DNA from: Hymenobacter lapidiphilus
GTDB taxonomy: Bacteria; Bacteroidota; Bacteroidia; Cytophagales; Hymenobacteraceae
Assembly (NCBI RefSeq): GCF_003417065.2
Contig: NZ_QVLT01000003.1
Location: 154,245 to 218,244 of the forward strand
Direction of reading: 5' to 3'
Length of the DNA stretch: 64,000 nt
Shown piece after piece: positions 16,409 through 25,576 of the stretch. The number at the start of each line of letters is the position of its first letter. Positions within the stretch are counted from its first letter, which is position 1. The notes under the pieces are model-generated. The model was not told the DNA's origin and did no database searches. It saw nothing but the letters and a program-made list of their open reading frames with translations. The translations under genes were made by a program, and so were the position numbers.

Positions 16409-16443
16409 TAACACCCTACGCTGCCTAATTGCGTGGGGTGTTT
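16409..16443 (+). terminator. Terminator after the small secreted protein
   Basis: Stem AACACCCTACGC / GCGTGGGGTGTT (one mismatch), 9-nt loop, then TTGGTTTAAT. It lies 25 nt after the stop codon. Confidence 0.7.
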
Positions 16444-16507
16444 GGTTTAATATCGAGGTAGTATTCGGTTTTCAAAATATTTGCAAGTCATTCTAACGTA
16501 AATATCA

Positions 16508-16951
16508 ATGGCTGAAAGCGTAAAGGTTTCATTTCACTTTTTTAACGAGGTTTTGGATGAGGATTACGTGGAAAGCCTGTGGGCTACTGTTGTGGATGAG
16601 AAAAAGGGTTGGTACAGGCTCAGTAATGTGCCATTCTTTGTAACTGGCTATGCTTTCGATGACATAGTTTATGCCGTAGAAGAGAATGACAGCCTAGTTG
16701 TACAAGCGCTAGTTGAAGAATCAGGTAACAGCACCATTCAATTGATTTTCTTTGAGGGTGCCGATAAAAATAATATCCAACAGAAGTTAGAAGCATTGGG
16801 GTGTGGGTGGGAAGGCAGCCACCTGCCCAACTATATTTCTATAGATGTACCAGTGGAAGTAAGCTACGCCTCGGTCCATCATTATTTGGAAACGGTTGCT
16901 GGAAACGGGGATGCTGACTATAGGGAAGCGTGCTTAGCGCACACGTTGTAA
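16508..16951 (+). CDS. DUF4265-like protein
   Basis: 147 residues. The pattern VESLWATVVDEKKGWYRLSNVPFFVTGYAFDDIVYAVEE followed by VQALVEESGNSTIQLIF matches DUF4265 proteins (small cytoplasmic proteins, role unknown). GC content is clearly below the neighbours and codons are AT-rich, so it may be recently acquired. Some families of this size act as immunity proteins; nothing here proves it. No toxin-like gene is next to it. Confidence 0.7.
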   Translation: MAESVKVSFHFFNEVLDEDYVESLWATVVDEKKGWYRLSNVPFFVTGYAFDDIVYAVEENDSLVVQALVEESGNSTIQLIFFEGADKNNIQQKLEALGCGWEGSHLPNYISIDVPVEVSYASVHHYLETVAGNGDADYREACLAHTL

Positions 16952-16990
16952 TCGACTGATAAGGGGAATGAGTCTAACAAAAATACTATA

Positions 16991-17221
16991 ATGCCCATCC
17001 TCGAAGTCCTCACTCACATTAATGCCCTACCAGAACGTTGCTTCCAACTGACGCTCAACGTGGGCCTGCCCATCACCTTCACCCGCCAGACCGGCGAAAC
17101 TATCGTGGCTGGCGTCCGGAGCGGCGAATTGAAACTCGGCGACTCAGTCACGTTTCGGGCCCGGCACTTCGGCATCTGGCAGACTCATCAGAAGCAGGCC
17201 GCTGCCCGAAACATCTCCTAA
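16991..17221 (+). pseudogene. Truncated SRPBCC-family protein
   Basis: 76 residues. PERCFQLTLNVGLPITFTRQTGETIVAGVRSG followed by LKLGDSVTFRARHFGIWQTHQ looks like the first half of a SRPBCC ligand-binding protein (typical RAV.G.TSG....GD.VTW.ARHFG....L). The second half, including the C-terminal helix, is missing: the frame ends in unrelated KQAAARNIS. Full members are about 150 residues. SRPBCC genes often sit beside photolyase genes, as here. Probably a deletion remnant. Confidence 0.5.
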
Positions 17222-17266
17222 TGCGCAACGGTTTTGGCCTTGACTTACTACAAGCCGCCATTTTCC

Positions 17267-17560
17267 ATGTCCGAAAAACCCACTCAGCCTACCTTATCTG
17301 CCGCCGATATCGACCGGGTTATCGAAATGGGCTGGGAAGACCGCACACCTTTTGAGGCTATTGAGGCGCAGTTTGGCCTGGCCGAGAAAGACGTAATTGC
17401 CCTCATGCGCCGCGAAATGAAGGCGTCCTCGTTCCGGATGTGGCGGGCGCGGATGAGCGGCCGGGCCACCAAGCACCGCGCCCTGCGCTCCGACGAGGTG
17501 GACGGCTTCAAAAGCGACCAGCAGCGCAGCATCACGCATAACAAAATCAGCAAGCGGTAG
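17267..17560 (+). CDS. TIGR03643-family protein
   Basis: 97 residues from ATG 17267 (MSEKPTQPTLSAADIDRV). DIDRVIEMGWEDRTPFEAIEAQFGL with EKDVIALMRREMKASSFRMWRARMSGRATKH is the diagnostic TIGR03643 pattern, a helix-turn-helix-like basic protein. It lies 26 nt upstream of the cryptochrome-like gene; the two are commonly neighbours. It may bind DNA or RNA. The frame opens 11 codons earlier, but the family begins at the chosen ATG. Confidence 0.88.
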   Translation: MSEKPTQPTLSAADIDRVIEMGWEDRTPFEAIEAQFGLAEKDVIALMRREMKASSFRMWRARMSGRATKHRALRSDEVDGFKSDQQRSITHNKISKR

Positions 17561-17586
17561 CGCGGCTGCCGCGCCCGCTATCCGCT

Positions 17587-18762
17587 ATGAGTACGCACCA
17601 GTCCAAGCCGCACGCCGGCCAGGCCCGGCCCGAGGCCGCTGCCATCCCCGAAATTAGCTTTCCGACCCGCTACGAGGATATTCTGGCCCGCGTGGCGGCC
17701 ATCGACCCGGGCCGTTATGGCCGGTCGCGTAATTTCCTCAATGGGGCCATTACCTACCTCTCGCCCTACCTGAGCCGGGGCGTCATCAGCACCCGGCAGG
17801 TGTACGAGGCCCTGCTGGCCCGGGGCTTCGCCTTCGACGACATGCAGAAGCTGGCCAGTGAGTTGGGCTGGCGCGACTTTTTTCAGCGGGTGTGGGAGGC
17901 GAAAGGGGAGGACCTGTTCACGGATTTGCGCCAGCCCCAGCCCGGCGTGGCGCACCGGCAGCTGCCGGCGGCCCTACCCGCGGCCAGCACCGGCATTGCG
18001 GCCGTGGATGCGCATATCGGCCAGCTCTACGCTACCGGCTACCTGCACAACCACCTGCGCATGTACGTGGCCAGTCTGGCCTGTAACATCGGGCGGGCGC
18101 ACTGGTCGGCCCCGGCCGCCTGGCTCTACTACCATTTGCTCGACGGCGACCTGGCCAGCAACACCTGCAGCTGGCAGTGGGTGGCGGGCTCGTTTTCCAG
18201 CAAGCAGTACTACTGCAACCAGGAAAACATCAACCACTACACTGGCAGCCGGCAGCGCCATACCTACCTCGACGTGGCCTACAGCGAGCTGCCCGACTTG
18301 CCCGTGCCGGCTCCGCTCCGGGCCACCAGCGCGCCCGATTTTACTACGCCGCTGCCCGTTACGCCCGCCCCGCTTATCGACCCGGCACTGCCGCTGCTGC
18401 TCTACAACAGCTACCACCTCGACCCGCAGTGGCGCGCCGACGAGCCGGCCAACCGGGTGCTGCTGCTGGAGCCCTCGCACTTCCGGCGCTTCCCGGTGAG
18501 CGGAACCGTGCTGGCCTTCATCCAGCAACTGGCCCTCGATAATATTGCCGGCGTGCAGGTATTCGTGGGCGAAGCCGCCGAGCTGCCGCATCTGGCGCGG
18601 GTGCCCGCCATTTATACCCGCCGGCATCCCTCGTCGGGCCACTACCCCGGCACCCACGACGCCCGCGCCTGGCTGGTGACGGAAGTGGCCGGCTACTTCC
18701 CTGGCTTCTTCAACTATTGGAAAAAGTGCGAAAAGGTGCTGCGCCGGCAGGAAGTTGGGTAG
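17587..18762 (+). CDS. Photolyase/cryptochrome-related FAD-domain protein, domains in reverse order
   Basis: 391 residues. The N-terminal 230 residues are the FAD-binding helical domain of photolyases: RNFLNGAITYLSPYLSRGVIS, SELGWRDFF, GYLHNHLRMYVASLA, LLDGDLASNTCSWQWVAGSF. Canonical photolyases have an alpha/beta antenna domain first; here an alpha/beta-looking region (LLLYNSYHLDP, NRVLLLEPSHFRRFPVSGTVLAFIQ, VQVFVGEAAEL) follows the FAD domain, ending in FPGFFNYWKKCEK. This is a known but little-studied family. DNA-repair or light-sensing role is inferred. It probably forms an operon with the TIGR03643 gene. Confidence 0.85.
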   Translation: MSTHQSKPHAGQARPEAAAIPEISFPTRYEDILARVAAIDPGRYGRSRNFLNGAITYLSPYLSRGVISTRQVYEALLARGFAFDDMQKLASELGWRDFFQRVWEAKGEDLFTDLRQPQPGVAHRQLPAALPAASTGIAAVDAHIGQLYATGYLHNHLRMYVASLACNIGRAHWSAPAAWLYYHLLDGDLASNTCSWQWVAGSFSSKQYYCNQENINHYTGSRQRHTYLDVAYSELPDLPVPAPLRATSAPDFTTPLPVTPAPLIDPALPLLLYNSYHLDPQWRADEPANRVLLLEPSHFRRFPVSGTVLAFIQQLALDNIAGVQVFVGEAAELPHLARVPAIYTRRHPSSGHYPGTHDARAWLVTEVAGYFPGFFNYWKKCEKVLRRQEVG

Positions 18763-18805
18763 CCAGCATAACCCTTGGTAGGTTATTTAGGGATATGAAG
18801 GAACC

Positions 18806-18837
18806 GTTTCGGACAAGTAGCAAATTGCCTACTTTTG
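18806..18837 (+). promoter_or_regulatory. Candidate promoter for thyA
   Basis: TACTTTTG at 18830-18837 matches the Bacteroidota TAnnTTTG -7 box exactly, with TTTC 20 nt upstream in the -33 position. It would start transcription about 80 nt before the thyA ATG. Confidence 0.45.
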
Positions 18838-18922
18838 GCCTCCTGTTTCAACGTCTGGCGCTTTCTGGCAGTCTGCCAAGCCGCGTCGAAGCCAGCCCGG
18901 TTTACGCTTCTGCTACTTCGCT

Positions 18923-19717
18923 ATGCTCCAGTATCACACCCTGCTTCGGCACATCCTCGACCACGGCACGCGCAAAACCGACCGCACTGGCACTGGCACG
19001 CTGTCGGTGTTTGGCTACCAGATGCGGTTTGATTTGCAGGCTGGTTTCCCGCTGGTAACCACCAAAAAAGTCCACCTCAAAAGCATCATCCACGAGCTGC
19101 TGTGGTTTCTGCGCGGCGACACCAGCAACCAGTCGCTCGAAGAGGTGGGCGTCAGCATTTGGCGCGAGTGGGCCGACGAGCACGGCGAGCTGGGCCCCAT
19201 CTACGGGCAGCAGTGGCGCAGCTGGCAGGCCCCCGACGGCCAGAGCATCGACCAGATTGCCCAGATGGTGCACCTGCTACGCACCCAGCCCGATTCGCGC
19301 CGCATGGTGGTAAGTGCCTGGAACGTGGCCGACTTGCCGCAAATGCGCCTCACGCCCTGTCACGCCCTGTTTCAGTTCTACGTGGCCGACGGCCGCCTCT
19401 CGTGCCAGCTCTACCAACGCTCGGCCGATGTGTTTCTGGGCGTGCCGTTCAACATTGCTTCCTACGCCTTGCTCACGCTGATGATGGCCCAGGTAACGGG
19501 CCTGCAGCCCGGCGAATTCATCTGGACCGGCGGCGACACCCACCTCTACAGCAACCACCTCGAACAGGCCGCTCTGCAGCTCACCCGCGAACCTCGCCCG
19601 CTGCCCACCATGCGCCTCAACCCGGCCGTAACCGATGTTTTCGACTTCCGCTACGAAGACTTCACGCTGGAAAACTACGACCCCTGGCCCGCCATCAAGG
19701 CCCCGGTAGCGGTATAG
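18923..19717 (+). CDS. thyA: Thymidylate synthase
   Basis: 264 residues, the E. coli length. It methylates dUMP to dTMP using methylene-tetrahydrofolate. Conserved parts: [28 protein letters not shown], the active cysteine in [12 protein letters not shown] at residue 146, [20 protein letters not shown], and GDTHLYSNH. It follows the photolyase-like gene but has its own candidate promoter. Confidence 0.98.
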   Translation: MLQYHTLLRHILDHGTRKTDRTGTGTLSVFGYQMRFDLQAGFPLVTTKKVHLKSIIHELLWFLRGDTSNQSLEEVGVSIWREWADEHGELGPIYGQQWRSWQAPDGQSIDQIAQMVHLLRTQPDSRRMVVSAWNVADLPQMRLTPCHALFQFYVADGRLSCQLYQRSADVFLGVPFNIASYALLTLMMAQVTGLQPGEFIWTGGDTHLYSNHLEQAALQLTREPRPLPTMRLNPAVTDVFDFRYEDFTLENYDPWPAIKAPVAV

Positions 19718-19782
19718 CCCAACGCCACAGGGTCCGATTCTAGTAACCCAATCCGAACCACCACCGGTTTCGTAAATGGGCG

Positions 19783-20007
19783 ATGTTGAATTTTTCGTCT
19801 GCTCCCGACCCGAATTCTGCCGATGACGATGGGCTGCCAGGGCTCTCGTGTAAGCACCGGGCTTGGGTCGCCCTGTATTCGCTGGAAAATCCCGCCTTCG
19901 ACCGCCGCCAAATCCTGTGCGAGAACGATGTAACCGAGGCCGACCTGGTGCGCCATATGGAAAGCTGGATGCAACTCCAGCTCCAGCATCGCCAGAAACA
20001 GCGTTAG
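19783..20007 (+). CDS. Small acidic hypothetical protein
   Basis: 74 residues (MLNFSSAPDPNSADDDGL...). A helical second half FDRRQILCENDVTEADLVRHMESWMQLQLQ can be seen. No family was recognised. It lies 65 nt after thyA and its codon use is like the neighbours, so it is probably a real gene of the genus. Confidence 0.55.
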   Translation: MLNFSSAPDPNSADDDGLPGLSCKHRAWVALYSLENPAFDRRQILCENDVTEADLVRHMESWMQLQLQHRQKQR

Positions 20008-20023
20008 AAGAGAGTAAGAAATA

Positions 20024-20109
20024 TCATGCTGAGCCTGTCGAAGCATCCCTATTGCTTCGTAGAACAATTGCAGAGGAGCGGTAGAGATGCTTCGACAGGC
20101 TCAGCATGA
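20024..20109. repeat. Palindromic element, perfect 24-bp arms
   Basis: Arms TCATGCTGAGCCTGTCGAAGCATC (20024-20047, written here in two parts: TCATGCTGAGCC and TGTCGAAGCATC) and its exact complement at 20086-20109. Member of the TCATGCTGAGC family. It lies between two convergent genes and could serve as a bidirectional terminator. Confidence 0.85.
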
Positions 20110-20120
20110 CTTTGCTACAG

Positions 20121-20948
20121 TTACCCATCGGCGGCCAGCAGCCGTTGCAGCAGCGGATGCTGTGCCGAGCCGAATGCCTGATCCTCAACCGCCTGCACGG
20201 CCCGCAGGCCCGCCACGCTGGCCGTAAACACGGCTTCGGCGGATAGGAGGTCTTTCGGCTTATACAGCCCCTCGTGCCAGGCCACGCCCAACTTCGCCGC
20301 CGCGCCGCGCAAATGCGCCAGCCGCACGCTGCTCACGCCGCCCGCCGCTTCGGCCGGCACATACACGGCCCCGTCGCGCACCCAGCCCACGGCCGCCGCG
20401 CCCGCCTCGGCCACGTGCCCCGCGGCCGAGAGCAGCAGTAGCTCATCGAGCCCGCGCTGCTCCCGCTCGCGGGCGGCCAGCACATAAAGCAGGGCATTGG
20501 GGCCTTTGCAGAACGATACCGGGCTGAGCTGGGTGCGCACTGTGGTGCCGAAGCCGGCCCGCGCCACCGGCGCAGTACGGGCCCCAAACGGCCGGGCCGT
20601 GGCCAGCCACTCGGCCGGCGCAGCTGGTTCGGGAGGCGCATACAGGCCGCTGCCCGGCCGCCAGAGCTGCAGCCGGAGCCGCTGCGGCTGGCTTGGCTGC
20701 GGCTGAACGGCCACGAGCCTAGCCAGCGTGGCCGTCAGGGCCGCGGGCGTGGCCAGGGCCGAGGGCAGCGGCAGGGTCAGCGCGGCGGCGGCCCGCTGCA
20801 TCCGGGCTAAGTGCTGCGGGCCGTAACGCAGGCCGCCTTCCGCCCACACCAGCGTCTCAAAGAACCCGTCGTTGAACTGCAGCCCCCGGTTGGGCAGCGG
20901 CAGCGCAAACGTGGATTCGGGGTGTAGCTGGCCGTTGTAAAGCAGCAT
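20121..20948 (-). CDS. Aminotransferase class IV (aminodeoxychorismate lyase-like)
   Basis: 275 residues, PLP fold type IV. NRGLQFNDGFFETLVW and GPNALLYVLAAREREQRGLDELLLLSAAGHVAEA show the family's N-terminal strand and the KG(P)NALLYVLA lysine region; the C-terminus has PAEAAGGVSSVRLAHLRG. Relatives are 4-amino-4-deoxychorismate lyase (folate) and branched-chain aminotransferase; length and motifs favour the lyase or D-amino-acid type. Neighbour thyA also uses folate, but that is weak evidence. Confidence 0.85.
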   Translation of the reverse strand: MLLYNGQLHPESTFALPLPNRGLQFNDGFFETLVWAEGGLRYGPQHLARMQRAAAALTLPLPSALATPAALTATLARLVAVQPQPSQPQRLRLQLWRPGSGLYAPPEPAAPAEWLATARPFGARTAPVARAGFGTTVRTQLSPVSFCKGPNALLYVLAAREREQRGLDELLLLSAAGHVAEAGAAAVGWVRDGAVYVPAEAAGGVSSVRLAHLRGAAAKLGVAWHEGLYKPKDLLSAEAVFTASVAGLRAVQAVEDQAFGSAQHPLLQRLLAADG

Positions 20949-21002
20949 GGGTTAGTTGATGGCTGTCAAGAAGAACGTCATTCTGAGCGAAGTCCCAACC
21001 GC

Positions 21003-22142
21003 TTAAACCAGTGCGAACCGCTTACCGGGTAGGGCCTTTATTACGCCCCCGAACTCCAGGCTCAGCAGCAGCCCGGCTACCAGATGCACTGGCAGCTGGG
21101 CTTTCCAGGCCAGCGTATCGAGGTGTTCTTCGCGGTTGGGGGTGGCCTGCAGCACGGTCAGCAGGCCGAATTCGTCGGCCGTGAAATCGAGCGGGTCGAA
21201 GTTCTTGGGCGTTTTGGGGCGGCCGTGCAGGTGCAGGGCCAGGTCCCAGTTGAGCAGCTGCTCGATGTCGCGGGGCTCGGAGTAGAGGGCGGCTTTATTG
21301 CTCTTGATGAGGTCGTGGCAGCCTTCGGAGGCCGCCGAGCCCAGCGGGCCGGGCACGGCCAGCACGTCGCGGTCGTAGCCCTGGGCTAGGTCGGCCGTTA
21401 TCAGCGCCCCGCCTTTGCGGGCGGCTTCCACCACTACGGTGCCATCCGAAAGGCCCGCAATGATGCGGTTGCGGGACGGAAAGTTGTATTTATCGGGCGG
21501 GGTACCGAAGGGGAATTCGGTGAGCAGGCCGCCCTGGGTGAGCATTTTCTCGGCCGTTTTGCGGTGCACGGCCGGATACATTACGTCGAGGCCAGTGGCC
21601 ATCACGCCCACCGTCTCCAGTCCTTCCTGCAGCGCGGCGCGGTGGGCCGCAATATCGATGCCGTAGGCCAGGCCGCTGACGATGAGCGGGCGGTGGGCGG
21701 CAATTCCTTTAATGAGCCGCTCGGTTTGCTCGCGGCCGTAGTCGGTGGCTTGGCGGGTGCCTACCAAGGCCAGCGTTTTAGGGTGGTTGAGGTCGGCCGT
21801 GCCCTGGTAGTAGAGCAGCGCCGGGGCATCGGGCACCAGCTTGAGCCGCGCCGGAAACGCCTTGTTAGTGTAGAAAAGCAGTTGCACGCCCTCTTTTTCG
21901 GCCCGGCGCAATGCCGCTTCGGCCTGCTGCAGCGCCTCCGTGCGCGACTTTCCCGTGAGGATGCCTGCCGTGGCCGGCCCCACGCCCGGAATCCGTAGCA
22001 GCTTACCCGCCGGCAGGTGCAGCGCGTTGCGGGCCGAGCCGGCGTAGCTCATCAGCTGCCGCGTCAGCTGCGGCCCCACGTTCGGGAACAGCGTCAGGGC
22101 AACTTCGTGGAGGAGGGTGTCGTCGGGAGCGGAGTCAGACAT
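21003..22142 (-). CDS. dprA: DNA-processing protein DprA
   Basis: 379 residues from ATG 22142 (MSDSAPDDTLL). An N-terminal helix-hairpin-helix region (LLRIPGVGPATAGILTG), the Rossmann DprA core ALVGTRQATDYGREQTERL, SGLAYGIDIAAHRAAL, FPSRNRIIAGLSDGTVVVEA, and a C-terminal winged-helix segment. It loads RecA on incoming single strands during transformation. It lies 20 nt downstream of a MerR-type gene, so the two may be co-transcribed. Confidence 0.96.
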   Translation of the reverse strand: MSDSAPDDTLLHEVALTLFPNVGPQLTRQLMSYAGSARNALHLPAGKLLRIPGVGPATAGILTGKSRTEALQQAEAALRRAEKEGVQLLFYTNKAFPARLKLVPDAPALLYYQGTADLNHPKTLALVGTRQATDYGREQTERLIKGIAAHRPLIVSGLAYGIDIAAHRAALQEGLETVGVMATGLDVMYPAVHRKTAEKMLTQGGLLTEFPFGTPPDKYNFPSRNRIIAGLSDGTVVVEAARKGGALITADLAQGYDRDVLAVPGPLGSAASEGCHDLIKSNKAALYSEPRDIEQLLNWDLALHLHGRPKTPKNFDPLDFTADEFGLLTVLQATPNREEHLDTLAWKAQLPVHLVAGLLLSLEFGGVIKALPGKRFALV

Positions 22143-22162
22143 GGCTAGTTGATAGAGAAATA

Positions 22163-22522
22163 TTAGCCCTGCGCCTTGCCCAGCGCGTCCAGGTCCTTTT
22201 TCATGGTCACCATAAACTTGCGGACTTTTTCTAGGCTCTGAATCACGTCGATTTTCTCCTTGAGTTGGGGTCCTTTCTGCTTGAGCAGGTCGCGGGCGCC
22301 GGGTATGGTGTAGCCGCGCTCCTTCACTAAGTGGTAGATGGTGCGGAAAATATCGATGTCCTGGGGCGTGTAGAGGCGGTTTCCCTTCTTGCTCTTGCGC
22401 GGGCGCAGCTCGTCGAACTCGGTTTCCCAGAACCGAATCAGCGAAGGGGCGACGTTGAACTGCTGGGCTACTTCGCCGATGGTGAAGTACTGCTTCTCGA
22501 TTTCGCGGTCTTGGTAGGTCAT
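22163..22522 (-). CDS. MerR-family transcriptional regulator
   Basis: 119 residues from ATG 22522. The helix-turn-helix is YFTIGEVAQQFNVAPSLIRFWETEFDELRPRKSKKGNRLYTPQDID, followed by a helical dimerisation region IYHLVKERGYTIPGARDLLKQ. Cysteines for metal sensing are absent, so it is not a metal sensor type. It directly precedes dprA, a conserved pairing in Bacteroidota by my recollection. Confidence 0.92.
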   Translation of the reverse strand: MTYQDREIEKQYFTIGEVAQQFNVAPSLIRFWETEFDELRPRKSKKGNRLYTPQDIDIFRTIYHLVKERGYTIPGARDLLKQKGPQLKEKIDVIQSLEKVRKFMVTMKKDLDALGKAQG

Positions 22523-22773
22523 GGGGAGGGGTAGGGGTAGGGCCGGGCAGCGGCTTGGCGGGGCCAGGCGAGCCATCGGCCGACAGCGGGCAAGGTAATG
22601 CCCGGCCGAAGCCAAGCGCTACATTTTTCACTTTTGTCTCCGCCGGCTACCTTTACGGGTAGCGCCATGGGGTTTGATGGCGAAAAATAGCTAAAAACCC
22701 GGTTGCCGCCAATTTCCGGCGGCGGCTTCCTTCCTCCTTCACTGAACGGGCGCCCGCAGCGCGCCCCTGCCAT

Positions 22774-25455
22774 ATGCTCCCAACCGCCTCGCACGTCCGC
22801 CAGCAGTTCCTTGATTTTTTCGCTTCCAAGGGCCACCACATCGTGCCCTCGGCCCCGATTGTGGTCAAAAACGACCCTACACTGCTGTTCATCAACTCGG
22901 GCATGGCCCCGTTCAAGGACTACTTCCTCGGCAACAAGCCCGCGCCCTTCAAGCGCATTGCCGATACCCAGAAGTGCCTGCGCGTATCGGGCAAGCACAA
23001 CGACCTCGAAGAGGTCGGCTACGACACCTACCACCACACCATGTTCGAGATGCTCGGTAACTGGTCGTTCGGAGATTATTTCAAGACCGATGCCATTGCC
23101 TGGGCCTGGGAATTGCTCGTTGACGTGTACGGTCTCGACAAGGACCGCCTTTACGTAACGTACTTCGAGGGCGACGCCGGCGACAACCTCGGCCCCGATA
23201 CCGAGACGCAGGAACTGTGGCGTAAGTACACCACCGACGAGCGGATTCTGCCCGGCAACAAGAAGGATAACTTCTGGGAAATGGGTGACACTGGCCCCTG
23301 TGGACCCTGCACCGAAATCCATATCGACCTGCGCTCCGACGAGGAGCGGGCCGCCAAACCCGGCGCCGAGTTGGTGAATGCCGACCACCCGCAGGTGGTG
23401 GAAGTCTGGAACAACGTGTTCATGGAATTCGAGCGACGGGCCGATAAGTCGCTGCTGAAACTGCCTCAGCAGAACGTGGATACGGGCATGGGCTTCGAGC
23501 GTTTGATGATGGCCGTGTCGGGCGTGAAATCCAACTACGACACCGACGTTTTCCAGCCGCTCATTCAGTTCATTGCCAAAGAGGTTAACGTGGCCTACCA
23601 CGGCACTTCCCCGGCTACGGTAACCGACCAGCCGGCCACTGAGAACGAGAAGACCGACATTGCCATCCGGGTCATTGCCGACCACATCCGCACCATCGCC
23701 TTCACCATTTCCGACGGCCAGTTGCCTTCTAACGTAAAGGCCGGCTACGTCATCCGGCGCATACTGCGGCGGGCCGTGCGCTACGCGTTTTCGAGCCTAA
23801 ACCAGAAGCAGCCGTTTTTGTACAAAATCGTGCCGGTGCTGGCCGATCAGATGCGCAATATTTTCCCAGAGCTCAAGGCCCAGCAGCAATTCGTGCAGCG
23901 CGTGATTGAGGAAGAGGAAATCAGCTTTCTTAAAACCCTCGAAAACGGCCTGCGCCGCCTCGATTCGCTCGAAGAAGGCTTCCGCCAGCAGGGCAACCGC
24001 ATCGACGGCCCCACGGCTTTCGAGCTGTCGGACACGTTCGGTTTCCCGCTCGACCTCACGGCCCTGATTGCCCGTGAAAAGGGCCTGACGGTGGACGAGG
24101 AAGGCTTCCAGCAGGCGCTGGCGGCCCAGAAAAACCGCTCCCGTAACGCCCAAGAGACTGAGCAGAGCGACTGGACCATCGTGCTCGAATCGGAAGACGT
24201 GCCCGCTTTTGTGGGCTACGACCAAGCCGAGGCCCCGGCCCGCATTCTGCGCTACCGCCGCACCGACCGTAAGGGCAAAACCGAATATCAGGTGGTGCTC
24301 GACCAGACGCCATTCTACGCCGAATCGGGCGGGCAGGTGGGCGACACGGGCTACCTGGAAAGCCCGCTGAGCAAGGTGCGGGTGGTGGATACCAAGAAGG
24401 AGAACGACCTGATTGTGCACACCGTGCTGGAGCTGCCCCAGGACCTGGAGGGCGAGTTTCTGGCCCGCTACGAGCCCGCCCGCCGCGCCCAGATTCAGCG
24501 CAACCACACCGCCACTCACCTGCTGCAGGCCGCGCTGCGCGAGGTAGTTGGCACCCACGTGGCCCAGAAAGGCTCGCTGGTGAACGAGAAGCTGCTGCGC
24601 TTCGACTTCTCGCACTTCACCAAAGTAACCGACGACCAGCTCCGGCAGGTGGAAACGCTGGTGAACGCCCGCATCCGCCAGCAGATTCCGCTGGATGAGC
24701 GCCGCAACGTGCCGATTGATGAGGCCAAGAACCTCGGTGCCACGGCCCTATTCGGCGAGAAGTACGGCGAGTTTGTGCGCGTTATCACCTTCGACCGCGA
24801 CTTCTCGGTGGAGCTGTGCGGCGGCTGCCACGTGCGCACCACCGGCGACATCGGCTACTTCCGCATCACGAGCGAAAGCGCGGTGGGCGCGGGCGTGCGC
24901 CGCATCGAGGCCGTAACGGCCGAGGCTGCCGAAGCCTTCGTGAACCAGCAGCTGGACCTGCTGGGCCAGGTGCGCGAGGCGCTGGGCAACCCCCAGCACC
25001 TGCTGCCCGGCATCGAGAAGCAGACCGAGGAAATTGCTACCCTGCGCAAGCAAATCGAGCAGTTTGCCCAGCAGAGCATCAACCAGCAGCGCGAGCAGCT
25101 GGCGGGGCAGGTGCAGCCACTCGGCGAGGTGAACTTCCTGGCCGCCCAGGTGCAGGCAACGTCGGCCGAGGGCCTCAAAACGCTGGCCTTCCAGCTCCGG
25201 CAGGCCGTACCCAACCTGGTAGCCGTGCTCGGCGCCGAAATTGATGGCAAACCCCAGCTGGCCGTCATGCTGGCCGACGAGCTGGTGCAGGCCGGCAAGC
25301 TCAACGCCAGCACCCTGGTGCGCGAGCTAGGCAAGGAAATCCAAGGCGGCGGCGGTGGCCAGCCGTTTTTCGCCACGGCCGGCGGCAAAAACGCGGCCGG
25401 GCTGCCCGCGGCCATTGCCAAGGCCAAGGAGTTGGTGGAAAAGGCGCTGGCGTAG
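22774..25455 (+). CDS. alaS: Alanyl-tRNA synthetase
   Basis: 893 residues, full length. Class II core motifs at the start (FFASKGHHIVPSAPIV, LFINSGMAPFKDYFLG), the editing-domain zinc-type motif NHTATHLLQAALREVVGTHV, CGGCHVRTTGDIGYFRI, and the C-terminal DHH-like domain with GGGGGQPFFATAGGKN. Charges tRNA-Ala. It is followed by a hairpin terminator at 25509-25546. Confidence 0.98.
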   Translation: MLPTASHVRQQFLDFFASKGHHIVPSAPIVVKNDPTLLFINSGMAPFKDYFLGNKPAPFKRIADTQKCLRVSGKHNDLEEVGYDTYHHTMFEMLGNWSFGDYFKTDAIAWAWELLVDVYGLDKDRLYVTYFEGDAGDNLGPDTETQELWRKYTTDERILPGNKKDNFWEMGDTGPCGPCTEIHIDLRSDEERAAKPGAELVNADHPQVVEVWNNVFMEFERRADKSLLKLPQQNVDTGMGFERLMMAVSGVKSNYDTDVFQPLIQFIAKEVNVAYHGTSPATVTDQPATENEKTDIAIRVIADHIRTIAFTISDGQLPSNVKAGYVIRRILRRAVRYAFSSLNQKQPFLYKIVPVLADQMRNIFPELKAQQQFVQRVIEEEEISFLKTLENGLRRLDSLEEGFRQQGNRIDGPTAFELSDTFGFPLDLTALIAREKGLTVDEEGFQQALAAQKNRSRNAQETEQSDWTIVLESEDVPAFVGYDQAEAPARILRYRRTDRKGKTEYQVVLDQTPFYAESGGQVGDTGYLESPLSKVRVVDTKKENDLIVHTVLELPQDLEGEFLARYEPARRAQIQRNHTATHLLQAALREVVGTHVAQKGSLVNEKLLRFDFSHFTKVTDDQLRQVETLVNARIRQQIPLDERRNVPIDEAKNLGATALFGEKYGEFVRVITFDRDFSVELCGGCHVRTTGDIGYFRITSESAVGAGVRRIEAVTAEAAEAFVNQQLDLLGQVREALGNPQHLLPGIEKQTEEIATLRKQIEQFAQQSINQQREQLAGQVQPLGEVNFLAAQVQATSAEGLKTLAFQLRQAVPNLVAVLGAEIDGKPQLAVMLADELVQAGKLNASTLVRELGKEIQGGGGGQPFFATAGGKNAAGLPAAIAKAKELVEKALA

Positions 25456-25508
25456 TTTGTATTTTAGGCGGAAGACGGTATTTTTGACCGTTTAGCCATC
25501 CACGTAAA

Positions 25509-25546
25509 ACAGGGCGTTGTGCTGATGGGCACAGCGCCCTGTTTTC
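25509..25546 (+). terminator. alaS terminator (first copy of a duplicated hairpin)
   Basis: Stem ACAGGGCG / CGCCCTGT with inner TGTGC/GCACA pairs, then TTTTCT. A closely similar sequence block, starting from TTTTAGNCGGAANACGG and running through the hairpin, recurs at about 27390-27475. Confidence 0.8.
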
Positions 25547-25576
25547 TATTATTACAGTATTCGTGTTTTTGTTGGT

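Noticed and set aside
23797..24615. 272-codon frame opposite alaS
   Set aside because: Antisense to a conserved synthetase, no homology pattern.
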